DNA of 64,000 nt. It comes from CAMLIZ01 sp036231905. Lineage in GTDB: Bacteria; Pseudomonadota; Gammaproteobacteria; Burkholderiales; Burkholderiaceae_C. The notes beneath the pieces were generated by a model. The model worked only from the letters and a program-made list of their open reading frames with translations. It was not told where the DNA came from and ran no database searches. Made by a program: the position numbers and the translations under genes. Shown here in pieces: positions 1-6,780 of this stretch (position 1 is the stretch's first letter; every line of letters starts with the position of its first letter). The DNA lies in NCBI RefSeq assembly GCF_036231905.1, contig NZ_JAZARE010000013.1, positions 1 to 64,000 on the forward strand, written 5' to 3'.

Positions 1-123
1 GAGGACCACAAAGGGCGCTTCAAACCCACTTCGGAGGGCGACCGCATCATGAGTTTGTCCGACTACCTTGTTCGAAGCGCCCATCGCGGGCGCGCGAAAA
101 CGAGTTGTTCAGACCTTCCCTAG
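1..123 (+). CDS. C-terminal end of an unknown cassette protein (5' end outside window)
   Basis: An open frame runs from base 1 to a TAG at 121-123 and encodes the last 40 residues of a protein, ending in KTSCSDLP. It lies just upstream of the first attC site, where the gene of the preceding integron cassette would end. The visible residues are charged and show no domain I recognise. It is too short to be certain that it is coding; its position relative to attC is the main support. Confidence 0.35.
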   Translation, partial: EDHKGRFKPTSEGDRIMSLSDYLVRSAHRGRAKTSCSDLP

Positions 124-149
124 AAGTCGTATGAGCCGATCAACCAGGT

Positions 150-219
150 GCCTAACCCCTCCATCGAGCGGACAGCCTCAAGCTACGCTTGAGGCTGCCG
201 CTCATGTCGAACGTTAGGA
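150..219 (+). other. Integron attC recombination site 1
   Basis: The site begins with GCCTAAC (150-156) and ends with GTTAGGA (213-219), the paired core sites RYYYAAC and GTTRRRY of attC elements; only the last base deviates. Between them, inner arms TCGAGCGGACAG and its imperfect complement near 196-210 can fold into the expected extruded hairpin, with a central stem formed by AGCCTCAAGC and GCTTGAGGCT. The outer arms are almost identical to the two other attC sites at 644 and 1065, which makes a common origin clear. Recombination would occur between G213 and T214. Confidence 0.85.
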
Positions 220-229
220 CCCTTGCGCA

Positions 230-649
230 ATGCTCGCTTCCATTCGGAGATCCATAGTTGCCAAAGCGGAAGTTCTGTTTGAGCTTGTAGGTCTTGTGCT
301 CGCGGGCTCCGGTGCAACGGTCGCTGCAGTGTTTGGTCGGCTCATGCTCGCGCTCGTCTTGGGCGTGGTGGTGCTTGGCTTTTTCTTTCGTCTTACTGGC
401 CGTCGTCGAACTGCCCGAAGAGTGCAAAGTCCTGAGCCGGCCTGGATCTACCTTGCTGCCTCCTTAGCCGCTCTCGTTGAAGTTGCGGTCCTCGTAGAGG
501 CAACAAATCTTCCGGTCCGCTTCTACCAGGAAGGGTTTGCTCTCCTACACTGGGTAATCGTGCTGTCAGCAATCGGCATAGCGTTCTGGCTTCAGCTGTG
601 GGTGCTTAGGCTGTTTGCCGTTCGCCGGAATGGACATCAGGTGTCCTAA
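230..649 (+). CDS. Integron cassette gene: small membrane protein of unknown function
   Basis: Encodes 139 residues from ATG 230, only 16 bases after the cassette boundary at 214. The TAA stop (647-649) lies inside the TCCTAAC core of the next attC, a typical compact cassette layout. There are about four hydrophobic stretches (roughly residues 14-30, 36-53, 71-89 and 104-127), a basic loop RLTGRRRTARR near 54-64 and a basic C-terminus, so it should be an inner-membrane protein. I recognise no family. Base composition is less GC-rich than the chromosomal genes to the right, as expected for a captured gene. Cassette genes often lack their own promoter; I see no clear one. Confidence 0.7.
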   Translation: MLASIRRSIVAKAEVLFELVGLVLAGSGATVAAVFGRLMLALVLGVVVLGFFFRLTGRRRTARRVQSPEPAWIYLAASLAALVEVAVLVEATNLPVRFYQEGFALLHWVIVLSAIGIAFWLQLWVLRLFAVRRNGHQVS

Positions 650-712
650 CCCCTCCATCGAGCGGACATGCCCCGGCAAGCCGGGTCATGCCGCTCATGT
701 CGAACGTTAGGC
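644..712 (+). other. Integron attC recombination site 2
   Basis: TCCTAAC at 644-650 and a perfect GTTAGGC at 706-712 form the outer core sites. The inner arms ATCGAGCGGACA and TGCCGCTCATGTCGA match sites 1 and 3, while the central part (CCCGGCAAGCCGGG, a short hairpin of its own) is different, which is the usual pattern of conserved ends and variable middle. It closes the cassette at 214-706. Confidence 0.88.
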
Positions 713-752
713 GCCAGGCCGCATGAATACCGAAGGCAGGATCTCAGCGCTT

Positions 753-801
753 GTTCACCGCTCTGGCAAAAGGGCAGGAGCGCATGTTCAACGCTCTGGC
801 A
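753..801 (+). repeat. Short direct repeat inside the second cassette
   Basis: GTTCACCGCTCTGGCA (753-768) recurs as GTTCAACGCTCTGGCA (786-801), 15 of 16 bases identical, with a 33-base period. A looser pair follows: TTCTTTGTCTGGCAG near 849 and TTCTTTGTCCTGCCA near 964. The repeats suggest that part of this cassette may be structured or non-coding DNA rather than a conventional gene. Confidence 0.6.
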
Positions 802-837
802 GCCCGACGGTGAGGCGCGTTGAATCGAGCGCACGGG

Positions 838-1065
838 ATGCGCCGCATTCTTTGTCTGGCAGGGCCGCTGTGGTGCGCGCTTGGCGGCCAAACGCGAGAG
901 CAAGGTGCACTGCGCCGCGTTGTTCATGGTTGGCCACGGGCCGAGCGCTCTCTCGTATGCTGCCTTCTTTGTCCTGCCAAGTTGCTGAGCTATGCGTTTG
1001 ACGGTCCTGTTCTCTCAGCTTGGCAGTTGCCCTCTGGTGGGCCGAGGCTCCGTTTCACGCTTTGA
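838..1065 (+). CDS. Possible cassette ORF of unknown function
   Basis: This is the better of two weak candidates in the cassette at 707-1116. From ATG 838 it encodes 75 residues, starting MRRILCLAGPLWCALGG (a short hydrophobic, Cys-containing start that could be a membrane or signal segment), and stops with TGA at 1063-1065, exactly against the next attC core, the usual geometry for a cassette gene. An in-frame upstream start at 820 is possible. A second frame (723-1001) overlaps it, so it is not certain which, if either, is translated. No similarity is recognised. Confidence 0.3.
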   Translation: MRRILCLAGPLWCALGGQTREQGALRRVVHGWPRAERSLVCCLLCPAKLLSYAFDGPVLSAWQLPSGGPRLRFTL

Positions 1066-1122
1066 CCTAACCAGTCCATCGAGCGGACAGCCTTCGGCTG
1101 CCGCTCATGTCCGACGTTAGCC
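1065..1122 (+). other. Integron attC recombination site 3
   Basis: ACCTAAC (1065-1071) and GTTAGCC (1116-1122) are the outer core sites. The inner arms TCCATCGAGCGGACAG and CTGCCGCTCATGTCCGA are again those of sites 1 and 2. The central region is reduced to CCTTCGG, so at 58 bases this is the shortest of the three. It closes cassette 707-1116; the next cassette starts at 1117 and is interrupted by an insertion sequence 87 bases later. Confidence 0.87.
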
Positions 1123-1125
1123 GCC

Positions 1126-1206
1126 ATGCGCCACGGTTCTCTGCTCGTCCGTCGCCTAGTTGCCTCGTTGCTCCTCTTACTACTCGGCTGCGTCGCGTTG
1201 GTCTGA
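1126..1206 (+). pseudogene. Truncated cassette gene: lipoprotein signal peptide cut by IS3 element
   Basis: ATG 1126 lies four bases after attC 3. It encodes a basic start (RHGSLLVRR), a leucine-rich core and LLGC, a good lipobox for signal peptidase II. After 26 residues the frame hits TGA at 1204-1206, which is formed by the first three bases of the insertion sequence. The rest of the gene is not found on the other side of the element, so this is the 5' remnant of a cassette gene for an exported lipoprotein. Confidence 0.65.
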
Positions 1207-1231
1207 ACCGCCCCGGGTTTCGAGGAGGCTC
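1204..1231 (+). repeat. Left terminal inverted repeat of the IS3 element
   Basis: A 28-base terminal repeat beginning TGAACCGCCCCGGG and ending GGAGGCTC. It matches the complement of 2491-2518 except at repeat positions 17, 18 and 20. Confidence 0.9.
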
Positions 1232-1253
1232 AATACTCTGAGAGGATTGAGCC

Positions 1254-1577
1254 ATGAGCAAGTCGAACAAGTTCTCGCCCGAGGTGCGTGAGCGGGCGGT
1301 GAGGATGGTGCAGGAGCATCGTGGGGAGTACCCGTCGCTGTGGGCGGCCATCGAGTCCATTGCGCCCAAGATTGGCTGCGTGCCGCAAACGCTGAACGAA
1401 TGGGTCAAGCGCGCAGAGGTTGATGCCGGTGTGCGAGACGGCGTCACGAGCAGCGAGGCGCAGCGCGTGAAGGAACTCGAACGCGAGGTGCGCGAGCTGC
1501 GCAAGGCCAACGAGATCCTGAAGCTGGCCAGCGCGTTTTTCGCCCAGGCGGAGCTCGACCGCCGCATCAAGTCGTGA
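1254..1577 (+). CDS. IS3-family transposase OrfA
   Basis: A 107-residue protein. Residues 8-55 form the helix-turn-helix that binds the element's ends (FSPEVRERAVRMV, later GCVPQTLNEWVKRAE). Residues 64-95 form a leucine-zipper-like coiled coil (VKELEREVRELRKANEILKL) used for multimerisation. The end SAFFAQAELDRRIKS is typical of IS3-group OrfA proteins. It overlaps orfB, which lies in the -1 frame, so it is made both alone and as the start of an OrfAB fusion transposase. Confidence 0.92.
   Translation: MSKSNKFSPEVRERAVRMVQEHRGEYPSLWAAIESIAPKIGCVPQTLNEWVKRAEVDAGVRDGVTSSEAQRVKELEREVRELRKANEILKLASAFFAQAELDRRIKS
1536..1541 (+). promoter_or_regulatory. Probable -1 ribosomal frameshift site
   Basis: TTTTTC, read as TTT TTC in orfA, lies 34-39 bases before the orfA stop. 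Slipping back one base gives an uninterrupted frame through FRPGGARPPHQVVK into OrfB, as in related IS3 elements that produce the OrfAB transposase this way. Inferred from frame geometry and the slippery heptamer-like run. Confidence 0.6.
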
Positions 1578-2479
1578 AGGCCTTCGTCGACGAGCATCGC
1601 CAACGGTTCGGGGTCGAGCCGATCTGTCGCGTCTTGCAGATCGCCCCGTCGGCGTACTGGCGCCACGCGGCTCGCCAGCGCAATCCGGCGTTGTGCTCGC
1701 GTCGCGCGCAGCGCGATGCGAGCCTTGTGCCTCAGGTCCAACGCGTGTGGCAGGCCAACATGCAGGTCTACGGAGCTGACAAGGTGTGGCGCCAGCTCAA
1801 TCGCGAAGGCGTGGCGGTGGCGCGTTGCACCGTCGAGCGGTTGATGCGTCAGCAGCATCTGCAGGGCGTGCGCCGAGGCAAGGCCGTGCGCACCACCGTT
1901 CCTGACCCAAAGGCGGCATGCCCCCTGGACCGAGTCAACCGGCAGTTCCGCGCAGAGCGGCCCAACCAGCTCTGGGTCTCGGACTTCACTTACGTCTCGA
2001 CTTGGCAGGGCTGGGTCTACGTGGCGTTCGTGGTGGACGTGTTCAGCCGGCGCATTGTGGGCTGGCGCCAGAGCAGTTCGATGCACACCGAGTTCGTGCT
2101 CGACGCCCTGGAGCAGGCGCTGTACGACCGAAAGCCGTCCGAGGACGGCGGCCTGATCCATCACTCGGACCGTGGGTCGCAATACCTGTCCATCCGCTAT
2201 AGCGAGCGCCTGGCCGAGGCCGGCATCGAGCCTTCAGTGGGTTCCAAGGGTGACAGCTACGACAACGCCTTGGCCGAGACCATCAATGGCCTCTACAAGG
2301 CCGAGGTAGTCCACCAGCGCGGGCCGTGGAAGACCAAGCAAGCGGTAGAACTGGCGACTCTGGAATGGGTGGCTTGGTTCAATCACCACCGATTGATGGA
2401 GCCGCTGCGCTACGTCCCGCCTGCCGAATTCGAGGCGAACTACCATCGCCAACGCGCTGGTCAGGCCGCGCCTGTCTGA
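1574..2479 (+). CDS. IS3-family transposase OrfB (DDE catalytic part)
   Basis: 301 residues from a GTG at 1574, overlapping orfA by four bases in the -1 frame. Residues about 35-95 are the HTH_21-like segment and 125-285 the integrase core (rve). The catalytic triad is visible: D137 (WVSDFTYV), D199 (HHSDRGSQY) and E235 (NALAETINGLYK), with the D-35-E spacing of the family. It cuts and joins DNA ends as the C-terminal half of OrfAB. No stop or frameshift is seen, so the enzyme looks functional. Confidence 0.93.
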   Translation: MKAFVDEHRQRFGVEPICRVLQIAPSAYWRHAARQRNPALCSRRAQRDASLVPQVQRVWQANMQVYGADKVWRQLNREGVAVARCTVERLMRQQHLQGVRRGKAVRTTVPDPKAACPLDRVNRQFRAERPNQLWVSDFTYVSTWQGWVYVAFVVDVFSRRIVGWRQSSSMHTEFVLDALEQALYDRKPSEDGGLIHHSDRGSQYLSIRYSERLAEAGIEPSVGSKGDSYDNALAETINGLYKAEVVHQRGPWKTKQAVELATLEWVAWFNHHRLMEPLRYVPPAEFEANYHRQRAGQAAPV

Positions 2480-2490
2480 CTTAACCCAAC

Positions 2491-2518
2491 GAGCCTCCGC
2501 AGAACCCGGGGCGGTTCA
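2491..2518 (+). repeat. Right terminal inverted repeat of the IS3 element
   Basis: A 28-base repeat ending CCCGGGGCGGTTCA, the imperfect complement of the left end. After it, AAT and ordinary chromosomal sequence follow, with no continuation of the interrupted cassette. Confidence 0.9.
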
Positions 2519-2615
2519 AATAGCGGCTGAAGTCGGCTTTGAAGTGCCACACCGCTAAGACGAAGCAAAGACTTTGCTCGGCGTGCGCTGCCCCCAGCAT
2601 CACCAGCACAGCCGG

Positions 2616-2894
2616 CTACAGCTGCGCGAAGATCCTTGCCATTGCAGAGTCGTTCCTCCTGTAGTTCGGTCCGGGGCGGGGGAACGTCTCTTCCAGCACT
2701 TGCAGCTGCGACATTTTCGAGACGTCGAACAGCGGCTCACGCTCCGTGCCACCGGTGAGCTGATGAGCCCGCAGCAGTTCGGTTGCCTTGATGCCTACGC
2801 CATAACACTGCGGCTCGACGAGCCGCGTTCTCCCGTTGTAGGTGAAGCGCAGCCTTCGCTTCTGCTCGATCGCTTTCACCAGGTCTTGGTTCAT
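2616..2894 (-). CDS. Small WYL-domain protein
   Basis: A 92-residue protein. ATG 2894 was chosen over a start 19 codons upstream because GGAGGTGACC sits just in front of it. The sequence MNQDLVKAIEQKRRLRFTYNG, then VEPQCYGVG and ELLRAHQLTGG, follows the pattern of WYL domains, SH3-like folds that bind nucleic acid or nucleotide ligands. Here the domain stands alone without the usual helix-turn-helix, so it is probably a ligand- or partner-binding small protein rather than a complete regulator. It is the first chromosomal gene after the insertion sequence, and no attC follows it. Function not established. Confidence 0.7.
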   Translation of the reverse strand: MNQDLVKAIEQKRRLRFTYNGRTRLVEPQCYGVGIKATELLRAHQLTGGTEREPLFDVSKMSQLQVLEETFPRPGPNYRRNDSAMARIFAQL

Positions 2895-3140
2895 GGTCAC
2901 CTCCGGCGCTGCTATGTTCGACCGAGCAGCTGCCGTACCAGCCGCCCGCAAGCAGGGGCCAGCGCGCCGGCTTGCCGCACGGGTGGAGCCTCACCTGGGG
3001 TCCAGCCCGGGAGCCCCGATGCACCGTTTGCCTCACCCCCGGCGCCTGCCTTCAAACGCGGCAGGATGTCCGCGGGCCGCGCTGGGCCGCGCCCCTGGAG
3101 CGGCCACCCACCGGTCATGCACAGGCTTGTCCACCGTCTT

Positions 3141-3149
3141 TGTGGATAA
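3141..3149 (-). promoter_or_regulatory. Isolated DnaA-box sequence
   Basis: TGTGGATAA is the exact complement of the consensus TTATCCACA. A second, imperfect copy (TTGTCCACC) lies about 14 bases upstream. There is no dnaA, dnaN, AT-rich unwinding stretch or box cluster, so this is not an origin. It may bind DnaA as a regulatory or titration site, or be chance. Confidence 0.3.
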
Positions 3150-3195
3150 ATCCGCCGGGCGGGGGTGGGCCGGGGAGGCCGCGGAAGGGGGCTTT

Positions 3196-3215
3196 ACATT
3201 GCTGCATCGCAATGT
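3196..3215. promoter_or_regulatory. Dyad upstream of the VOC gene
   Basis: ACATTGC-TGCATC-GCAATGT is a perfect 7-6-7 inverted repeat ending 15 bases before the GTG start of the VOC gene. The position suits an operator overlapping the promoter or leader of that gene. The regulator is unknown. Confidence 0.4.
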
Positions 3216-3230
3216 CCAGCAGGTGCTGCC

Positions 3231-3635
3231 GTGTATTCCCATGTGTTCGTGAGCGTTACCGACTTCCAGCGCGCGTTTGGTTTTTACAGCGCCGTGATGG
3301 ACAGCCTGGGACTGCAGTTGCGCTTTCATCAGCCGGCCAAGCCTTGGGCGGGCTGGCACAGCGCGAGTGGGGCGCGTCCCTTGTTCGTGATCGCCCATCC
3401 CTACGACGGCCGGCCGCACGATCCGGGCAATGGCCAGATGGTGGCGTTTGCGGCGGCCGACCGCCGCACCGTGCAGGCAGCCCACCACAGCGCGCTGCAG
3501 CATGGCGGCCGGTGTGAAGGCCCGCCGGGGCTGCGGCCTCAGTACCACGCGCACTACTATGGCGCCTACTTCCGCGACCCCGATGGCAACAAGCTCTGCG
3601 TGGCCTGCCATGAGCCGGAGGCAGCCAGCGCTTGA
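3231..3635 (+). CDS. VOC-family (glyoxalase/bleomycin-resistance fold) protein
   Basis: 134 residues from GTG 3231; an AGGTG lies about 8 bases before it, and this start gives the usual family beginning YSHVFVSVTDFQRAFGFYSAVMDSLGL. The end FRDPDGNKLCVACHEP is the classic C-terminal strand of a VOC domain. H4 and E129 are candidate metal ligands, and the single domain would work as a dimer. Such proteins act as lyases, isomerases, dioxygenases or resistance proteins, and the substrate cannot be told from sequence. The neighbours give no clue. Confidence 0.82.
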   Translation: MYSHVFVSVTDFQRAFGFYSAVMDSLGLQLRFHQPAKPWAGWHSASGARPLFVIAHPYDGRPHDPGNGQMVAFAAADRRTVQAAHHSALQHGGRCEGPPGLRPQYHAHYYGAYFRDPDGNKLCVACHEPEAASA

Positions 3636-3705
3636 AGCGGAATGCGGTGCTCGGTGCCAGCGCCGTCACGGCATGGAAAGACGCTGAGGACACGAGCGCA
3701 GCCCC

Positions 3706-4965
3706 CTATCCGGCATAGGCAAAATGCCGCGCAGGGCGGTCGTCTCCGGCCAGGCAACGCTCGATCAAACGGGCACTGCCCATCGCAAGCGTCAGGCCGA
3801 GCGAGCCATGGCCCACGTCGACCAGCAGGTTGTCCACCGGCGTGCGGCCGATCACCGGCAGCGACGTCGGCGTGCACGGCCGCAGGCCAGACCACGGCTG
3901 CGGATCGGCGCTGGCATCGCAGGCACCCGGAAACGTGTCGTGCGCGGCCGCCAGCAGCTGGGCGATGCGCTCGGGGTCCACCCGAAGGTCCGGCCCCACC
4001 AGCTCCGCCATGCCGGCAATGCGCAGCCGGCCGGGCAGGGGGGCGTACACGGTCTTGCGCCGCAGGTCGGTGACACTCACGCGCGGCGCCAGCCGTTCGT
4101 CCACCACCGGCAGGGTGATGCTGTAGCCCTTGACCGGATACAGCGGCAGCTTCACGCCCAGCGGGCGGGCCAGCACGGGGGCGTCGCTGCCGCTGGCCAG
4201 CACCACTGCATCGCCGGCCGGCAGTTCTTCGCCGCTCTCCAGGCGCAGGCCGGTGACACGCCGGCCTTGCGTGCGCAAGGCGGCCACACGCGCCTGGTAG
4301 CGCACCGTGCCGCCCATGGCGCGCACCCGGTCGACCAGCTCGCGCGTGAGCAGCCAGGCGTCTCCTACCGCTTCGCCGGGTGTCCACACGCCGCCGGCCA
4401 CATGGGCGCGGTAGGCCGCCAGGGCCGGCTCGCGATCCAGGCAGGCATCGGTGTCCAGCACGTGCTGCTCGCAGCCGAGCGCACGCTGGCAGTCCACCTG
4501 GCGGCGCGCGGCAGCCAGCGCAGCGGGCGAGTCCACCACCACCAGCTTGCCGGCCACCGCATGATGAAAGCGCAGGTCGTCCGCCTCGCAGGCCGCAGCC
4601 AGTTCGTCCCGGCTGGCGAAGGACAGGCGCAACAGGGCCTCGGTCGCGCGGTGCACCTGCCTCGGGTTGCAGGCCCGCAGGAAGCGCAGGCCCCAGGACA
4701 GTTGTGCCCATTCGCCGGTGAGCCTGAGCTTCAAGGGCGACTGCCGGTCCAGCAGCATGGCCGGCAGCTTGCGCAAGGTGGCCGGTGAGGCTAGCGGCTC
4801 CACATAGCTGTAGCTCAGCTGGGCACCGTTGGCAAAGCTGGTCAGCTGGCCGGGTGCGTCGCGCGCCTCCAGCAAGGTGACACGGTGGCCGGCGCGGGTG
4901 AGCACATAGGCTGCGGCTGCGCCCACGATGCCGGCGCCGACGATGGTGATGGCCAGGGGCTTCAT
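3706..4965 (-). CDS. dadA: D-amino acid dehydrogenase (DadA-like FAD oxidoreductase)
   Basis: 419 residues from ATG 4965, which places the dinucleotide-binding motif IVGAGIVGAAAAYVL at residues 7-21, followed by VTLLEARD for FAD ribose binding. The middle region ADDLRFHHAVAGKLVV and the C-terminal RPCTPTSLPVIGRTP and HGSLGLTLAMGSA are those of DadA, the enzyme that oxidises D-amino acids such as D-alanine and passes electrons to the quinone pool at the inner membrane. Length matches the family (about 415-435). It is a single gene with no racemase beside it, so substrate preference is open. It is transcribed toward the VOC gene, 70 bases away. Confidence 0.85.
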   Translation of the reverse strand: MKPLAITIVGAGIVGAAAAYVLTRAGHRVTLLEARDAPGQLTSFANGAQLSYSYVEPLASPATLRKLPAMLLDRQSPLKLRLTGEWAQLSWGLRFLRACNPRQVHRATEALLRLSFASRDELAAACEADDLRFHHAVAGKLVVVDSPAALAAARRQVDCQRALGCEQHVLDTDACLDREPALAAYRAHVAGGVWTPGEAVGDAWLLTRELVDRVRAMGGTVRYQARVAALRTQGRRVTGLRLESGEELPAGDAVVLASGSDAPVLARPLGVKLPLYPVKGYSITLPVVDERLAPRVSVTDLRRKTVYAPLPGRLRIAGMAELVGPDLRVDPERIAQLLAAAHDTFPGACDASADPQPWSGLRPCTPTSLPVIGRTPVDNLLVDVGHGSLGLTLAMGSARLIERCLAGDDRPARHFAYAG

Positions 4966-5049
4966 GCCGGTGCAGTCTACGGAGCGCCGGAGCGCCCGCG
5001 TATGCCAAACCATGTGTCACCCATGCCTTGTGGCACAGGTCCAGGGGCT

Positions 5050-5709
5050 TCAGCGGTAGGACAGCACCAGCCCGTGGACCAGCCGCGTCCAGCCGTCCAG
5101 CATCACGAACAGCAGCAGCTTGAAGGGCAGGGAGATGGTGGTGGGCGCGATCATCGACATGCCCAGCGCCAGCAGCACGGTGGCCACGATCAGGTCCACC
5201 ACCACGAACACCAGGTAGATGATGAAGCCGATCTGGAACGCGCGGGTGAGCTCGCTCAAGGTGAAGCTGGGCACCAGCACCATGAAGTCGTCGGCCTGCA
5301 GCGCTTCGGCGCGCTGCCTGGGCCAGATGTTGGCGGCGGACTTGAGGAAGAACTGGCGTTCGCGTTCCTGCGTGTGTTTCTGCAGGAACTCCTTCACCGG
5401 CGTCTTGGCCGCGTCCACCACCGCCATCACGTCGTTCAGGCCTTCCCCTTTGGCACCGAACTGGCGGTTGCGCAGCGCATCGCTCACGTCCATGCCCACC
5501 GGCGCCATGATGTAGATCGACAGCACGATCGCAATGCCGTTGAGCACCATGTTGGGCGGTGTCTGCTGCAGGCCGAGCGCAGTGCGCAGCAGCCCCAGCA
5601 CGATCACGAGCTTGGTGTAGCTGGTGACCATCAGCGCCACGAAGGGCGCGATGCCGAAGGCCAGGATCAGCGCGACCAGGGTCAGCGGATCGGGCAGCGA
5701 GGCCTGCAT
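5050..5709 (-). CDS. sctR: T3SS export apparatus protein SctR
   Basis: 219 residues, the usual SctR/FliP size. SctR forms most of the export gate (R5S4T1) in the inner membrane. The sequence FVALMVTSYTKLVIVLGLLRTALGLQQ, then PPNMVLNGIAIVLSIYIM, is highly characteristic of the family, and four hydrophobic segments are visible (about residues 9-36, 47-70, 158-182 and 186-212). It follows sctQ by 21 bases in a two-gene leftward unit. In most systems sctR is next to sctS and sctT; here those genes lie in the opposite operon. Confidence 0.95.
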   Translation of the reverse strand: MQASLPDPLTLVALILAFGIAPFVALMVTSYTKLVIVLGLLRTALGLQQTPPNMVLNGIAIVLSIYIMAPVGMDVSDALRNRQFGAKGEGLNDVMAVVDAAKTPVKEFLQKHTQERERQFFLKSAANIWPRQRAEALQADDFMVLVPSFTLSELTRAFQIGFIIYLVFVVVDLIVATVLLALGMSMIAPTTISLPFKLLLFVMLDGWTRLVHGLVLSYR

Positions 5710-5730
5710 GGTGTCGGCGTCCGCGCGGCG

Positions 5731-6780
5731 TCAGAGGGCGCCGGCCGCGAACTCGGCCACGCGCACCCCCAGCCGGTCGCCCACGGCCACCAGGTGGCCT
5801 TTGCCCAGCACATTGCCATGCGCGAGGATGCGCACGGTGCTGCGGTTCAGTGGCTCGCCGAGCTCGAACACGTGGCCCGGTTTCAAGGCCTTCAGCTCGC
5901 CGAGGGTCAGCGCGAGGCCACCCACTTCGAAGCGCAGGCTGACCTCCAGTGCGTCCAGCCGGTCCAGCGGCAGCTGGCTTGCGGCGTCGGTGTCCGCGGC
6001 GGTGGGGGCGGTGTTCATGGCGATGTCTCCCAGTGACTGCAAGGTGATGCGCGAGCCGTCGGCCAGCGCGTCCAGGCGCAACCCGGCCACGCTCGCCTGC
6101 AGGTGCAGGGCGGAGCCGGCGGCGCGCCAGCGTTCGATCCCCACGATGTCGCCGGGTGCGATGCGCCGCACCTCCTGCCACTGGATGGGCGTGCTGCCCA
6201 CCTCGAAGCGCAGCTGCACCTGCAGGCGGTCGAATGCGGCGGGGGTGGGCGCCGGGTGGCGCTTGAAGGCGGGCACCAGCTTGTCGAGCGCGGCCGGATC
6301 ATCCAGCACCGCCACGCCGCGTGCGACGACGTGGCCGTCGTCGCGGGCGAATGCAAAGCAGATCAGCGTGTTGAGGTCGGGCGCACCGTTCACCTCGTCG
6401 GCGGACCACTCGAAGTGCAGCCTCAGGGCGCTTTGCAGCGCTTCGGTGAGCGGGTGCAGCGCATCGGCCAGCAGGATGGTGCGCAGCTCGCGCGGCAGCA
6501 GGTCGATGCGCGGCTCACCCGTCAGCGCTGCCAGGCCGATGCTGTCCAATCCGAGGTGGCCTGTGTGCGGGCCCACTTTGAAAGCAAATCGGCCGTGGGG
6601 CTCCACGCCGCGCAGCGGAACGGGATCGAACACCAGGCGCAGCTCACCCTGCACACGCTGCAAGGCCAGCGGCAGGGGCGGGGCGCCGTTGTAGAGGCGA
6701 TTCAACGCGGCGCATGCCGCCGAAGCCAGGCGCGGCAGCGCGCTCGCTTCGCTCAATTCGGTGACCGGAAAGCGGCTCAT
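5731..6780 (-). CDS. sctQ: T3SS cytoplasmic sorting-platform (C-ring) protein SctQ
   Basis: 349 residues from ATG 6780 (MSRFPVTELSEA); the open frame reaches back to 6909, but that part crosses the promoter region. The C-terminal 75 residues (LDRLDALEVSLRFEVGGLALTL, later ILAHGNVLGKGHLVAVGDRLGVRV) are a typical SPOA domain, and a second, more divergent SPOA-like stretch lies near residues 185-260. SctQ forms the pods of the sorting platform with SctK, SctL and SctN. A shorter internally started SctQ-C product is common in the family; GTG/ATG codons near residue 260 would allow it, but I cannot show it. Confidence 0.88.
   Translation of the reverse strand: MSRFPVTELSEASALPRLASAACAALNRLYNGAPPLPLALQRVQGELRLVFDPVPLRGVEPHGRFAFKVGPHTGHLGLDSIGLAALTGEPRIDLLPRELRTILLADALHPLTEALQSALRLHFEWSADEVNGAPDLNTLICFAFARDDGHVVARGVAVLDDPAALDKLVPAFKRHPAPTPAAFDRLQVQLRFEVGSTPIQWQEVRRIAPGDIVGIERWRAAGSALHLQASVAGLRLDALADGSRITLQSLGDIAMNTAPTAADTDAASQLPLDRLDALEVSLRFEVGGLALTLGELKALKPGHVFELGEPLNRSTVRILAHGNVLGKGHLVAVGDRLGVRVAEFAAGAL

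Larger units (their letters stand above)
1204..2518 (+). mobile_element. IS3-family insertion sequence, complete, 1315 bp
   Basis: A complete element bounded by 28-base imperfect inverted repeats (1204-1231 and 2491-2518; 25 of 28 match) starting TGAACCGCCCCGGGTT. It carries the two overlapping frames typical of the family, orfA and orfB. The flanking bases are GTC on the left and AAT on the right, so there is no 3-4 base target duplication. Both frames look intact, so it may still be active. It sits inside an integron cassette. Confidence 0.93.
2895..3230. other. Divergent intergenic region, 336 bp
   Basis: Separates the leftward WYL gene from the rightward VOC gene. I see no convincing gene in it. 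It holds one perfect DnaA box and, close to the VOC start, a 7-6-7 dyad (listed separately). Promoters for both flanking genes must lie here, but I cannot pick a clear -35/-10 pair. Confidence 0.5.

Noticed and set aside
1201..2521. Target-site duplication of the IS3 element.
   Set aside because: The three bases on each side (GTC and AAT) do not match, so none is claimed.
2564..2578. Palindrome AGCAAAG-A-CTTTGCT after the insertion sequence, considered as a terminator or attachment site.
   Set aside because: It has only a one-base centre, so it cannot form a normal hairpin loop, and there is no T-run; it is too short to call.
2895..3230. Chromosomal origin of replication.
   Set aside because: Only one perfect DnaA box, GC-rich surroundings and no dnaA/dnaN/parAB genes.
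3566..6181. An 871-codon open frame on the minus strand.
   Set aside because: It crosses dadA, sctR and sctQ in a different frame and is rich in Arg, Ala and Gly; a shadow of real genes.
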